Positions 30,611 through 31,549 of a DNA stretch of 31,549 bases are shown here, one piece after another. The translations under genes and the position numbers were made by a program. The DNA comes from CAZQKW01 sp964594075 (lineage in GTDB: Bacteria; Desulfobacterota; WTBG01; CAIYCZ01): NCBI GenBank assembly GCA_964594075.1, contig CAZQKW010000039.1, positions 1 to 31,549 of the forward strand, written 5' to 3'. Below the pieces are notes generated by a model. That model was not told where the DNA came from. It worked only from the letters and a program-made list of their open reading frames with translations, and did not search any database. The stretch's first letter is position 1, and the number at the start of each line of letters is the position of its first letter.

Positions 30611-30650
30611 CACCCTCATCCTGACCCTCTCCCTTTGGAAAGGGTCAGGG
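30608..30650. repeat. G/C-rich dispersed repeat, copy 3 (right of the DUF559 remnant)
   Basis: CCACACCCTCATCCTGACCC, then a hairpin: CCTGACCCT (30620-30628) pairs perfectly with AGGGTCAGG (30641-30649). It faces copy 2, so the two form an inverted pair around the nuclease remnant. Confidence 0.65.
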
Positions 30651-30660
30651 AATTTCTTAT

Positions 30661-31549
30661 CTACAGCTTAATTATAAAAGCCAGAGCGAAATATGGAGGA
30701 CGAATATCTTGTGATGAGGATAATTGGCTGTTTTCGGAATGACTATGCGAATTATTTTGATTCATCAACCCTGTTGTATTTCCAAAACTTGCTTCACTTT
30801 TAAGATTAGTTGTAAAACCATGAGAGTGCCCATCATCTGTAACATTATCTTGATTAACTTCATTGGAGTTATCTACCTCTTTTTTTTTGTTTTCAGTTCC
30901 AGTTGTGCCAGAATGTCTATGATCATCATTATGAGTATGATTAATATCTGTTGAATTTATTATATGCGTATGAGCTAAATTTATTGTGTAACTAAGACTT
31001 TGACTTTTATCTCCAACATTATATGTCCCACCAGTCCCTGCACCCACAATAAATCTGCTTCTCAAGTCCGGCGTTCCATTTGTACCATCGCATAACGCCC
31101 AGCCTGCGGGTATCTGAGCTATTGATCCGCTCCACATTATGATTGCACCTTGTGGTACGCCGTTGCTTGCTGTCTCCGCATTTCCTGCTGTGAAGGCATA
31201 CCCCACGCTGGTTATTCTCTGACGCGGTGTCATCTCAGAATCAGTGCCCACCGTTATACCAAGATAGGTGACCGGATAGTCTGAGAAGAGTGTCAGAGGC
31301 AGAGGATTGTGAGTACCAAGCATTGCGTTAAAAACTCCGCCTTTTGTAACAATCTGGCTGGTGCTTGAATCCCATGTCTCTGTCCAGAGAGCACTGCCGC
31401 CAGCTTGCACATCATAAATCTTAAACTCCACATCGTGATTGCCGTCAGGCACGGGTGAGCCAGTTGCATTGGTGAGTTTGCCTTGATAGTTAATACCTGA
31501 ATTTTGCATGATAGGATAAAAAAAGGTAGCAAAACCATAGAGGAGTCCT
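30661..31549 (-). CDS. Phage-tail-collar-domain exported protein, 5' end beyond the window
   Basis: At least 282 aa. Residues from INYQGKLTNATGSPVPDGNHDVEFKIYD onward form a beta-rich domain common in exported bacterial proteins, ending in RQRITSVGYAF. A tail-collar domain follows (GAIIMWSGSIAQIPAGWALCDGTNGTPDLRSRFIVGAG). The C-terminal part has five H-x-H motifs (HTH, HTH, HRH, HSH, HSH), the type that holds metal ions in trimeric phage tail fibres. It ends DIRPPYFALAFIIKL. The ATG at 31509 is not the true start: the same frame stays open to the window edge as GLLYGFATFFYPIMQNS, which looks like the end of a signal peptide. Use outside phage (adhesion) is likely. Confidence 0.8.
   Translation of the reverse strand, partial: GLLYGFATFFYPIMQNSGINYQGKLTNATGSPVPDGNHDVEFKIYDVQAGGSALWTETWDSSTSQIVTKGGVFNAMLGTHNPLPLTLFSDYPVTYLGITVGTDSEMTPRQRITSVGYAFTAGNAETASNGVPQGAIIMWSGSIAQIPAGWALCDGTNGTPDLRSRFIVGAGTGGTYNVGDKSQSLSYTINLAHTHIINSTDINHTHNDDHRHSGTTGTENKKKEVDNSNEVNQDNVTDDGHSHGFTTNLKSEASFGNTTGLMNQNNSHSHSENSQLSSSQDIRPPYFALAFIIKL

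Noticed and set aside
31293..31538. 81-codon minus-strand frame starting MVLLPFFILSC
   Set aside because: It resembles a signal peptide but is out of frame with the tail-collar protein, whose own frame is open to the edge and gives a plausible signal end.
1..31549. CRISPR array, tRNA or rRNA genes, transposase
   Set aside because: No regularly spaced repeats, no cloverleaf with TTCRA arm, no rRNA core sequence and no transposase-like frame was seen on either strand by eye.

Overview
The window looks like chromosomal DNA from an uncultured, Gram-negative, probably strictly anaerobic bacterium. Evidence: an exported lytic-transglycosylase-like protein, a tungsten-type aldehyde:ferredoxin oxidoreductase, a B12-binding radical SAM enzyme and an ADP-forming acyl-CoA synthetase. 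It also carries large exported PQQ-propeller and tail-collar proteins and short G/C-rich dispersed palindromes. A Desulfobacterota (old Deltaproteobacteria) or neighbouring candidate-phylum origin would fit, partly because bacterial cereblon-like (CULT) proteins were first noted mainly there, but no rRNA or ribosomal protein gene is present to prove it.

Layout. 1-3.9 kb (+): lytic-transglycosylase-like protein, NAD-dependent epimerase, double-GNAT protein. 4.1-7.9 kb (+): a perfect-consensus sigma70 promoter driving a small exported protein and a ~1,080-aa exported PQQ beta-propeller protein. 8-9.6 kb (-): a putative lipoprotein and an M48/Ste24-type membrane protease. 9.85-14.4 kb (+): exported PEBP-family protein, B12 radical SAM protein, AOR. 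14.5-16.9 kb: double zinc ribbon, endonuclease V, a stand-alone CULT-domain protein with complete zinc site and tri-tryptophan cage, and (opposite strand) a MutY-like glycosylase without its Fe-S cysteines. 16.9-27.9 kb (-): a long co-oriented block, bioF-bioH-bioC, CoA-transferase/GNAT fusion, AMP-ligase (damaged), CaiB/BaiF CoA-transferase, ADP-forming acyl-CoA synthetase and a P-loop/DRTGG protein. 28-31.5 kb: accessory DNA, with a decayed Phd/VapC-type toxin-antitoxin pair, a small two-gene unit of unknown type, an exported FnIII-like protein, a DUF559 nuclease remnant flanked by inverted repeat-family copies, and a tail-collar protein that runs off the right edge.

How the genes work together: BioC, BioH and BioF cover pimeloyl-ACP methyl ester synthesis, its demethylation and the first committed step of biotin-ring assembly; bioA, bioB and a clear bioD are not here. 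The downstream CoA genes handle acyl-CoA thioesters: activation, CoA transfer, and ATP recovery by the ADP-forming synthetase. The AOR could supply or remove the corresponding carboxylic acids using ferredoxin. Endonuclease V and the MutY-like glycosylase are nucleobase-repair enzymes; the CULT protein between them is the most interesting gene, because this fold binds uridine and cyclic imides in its aromatic cage. No rRNA, tRNA, CRISPR array or intact transposase was found by eye.
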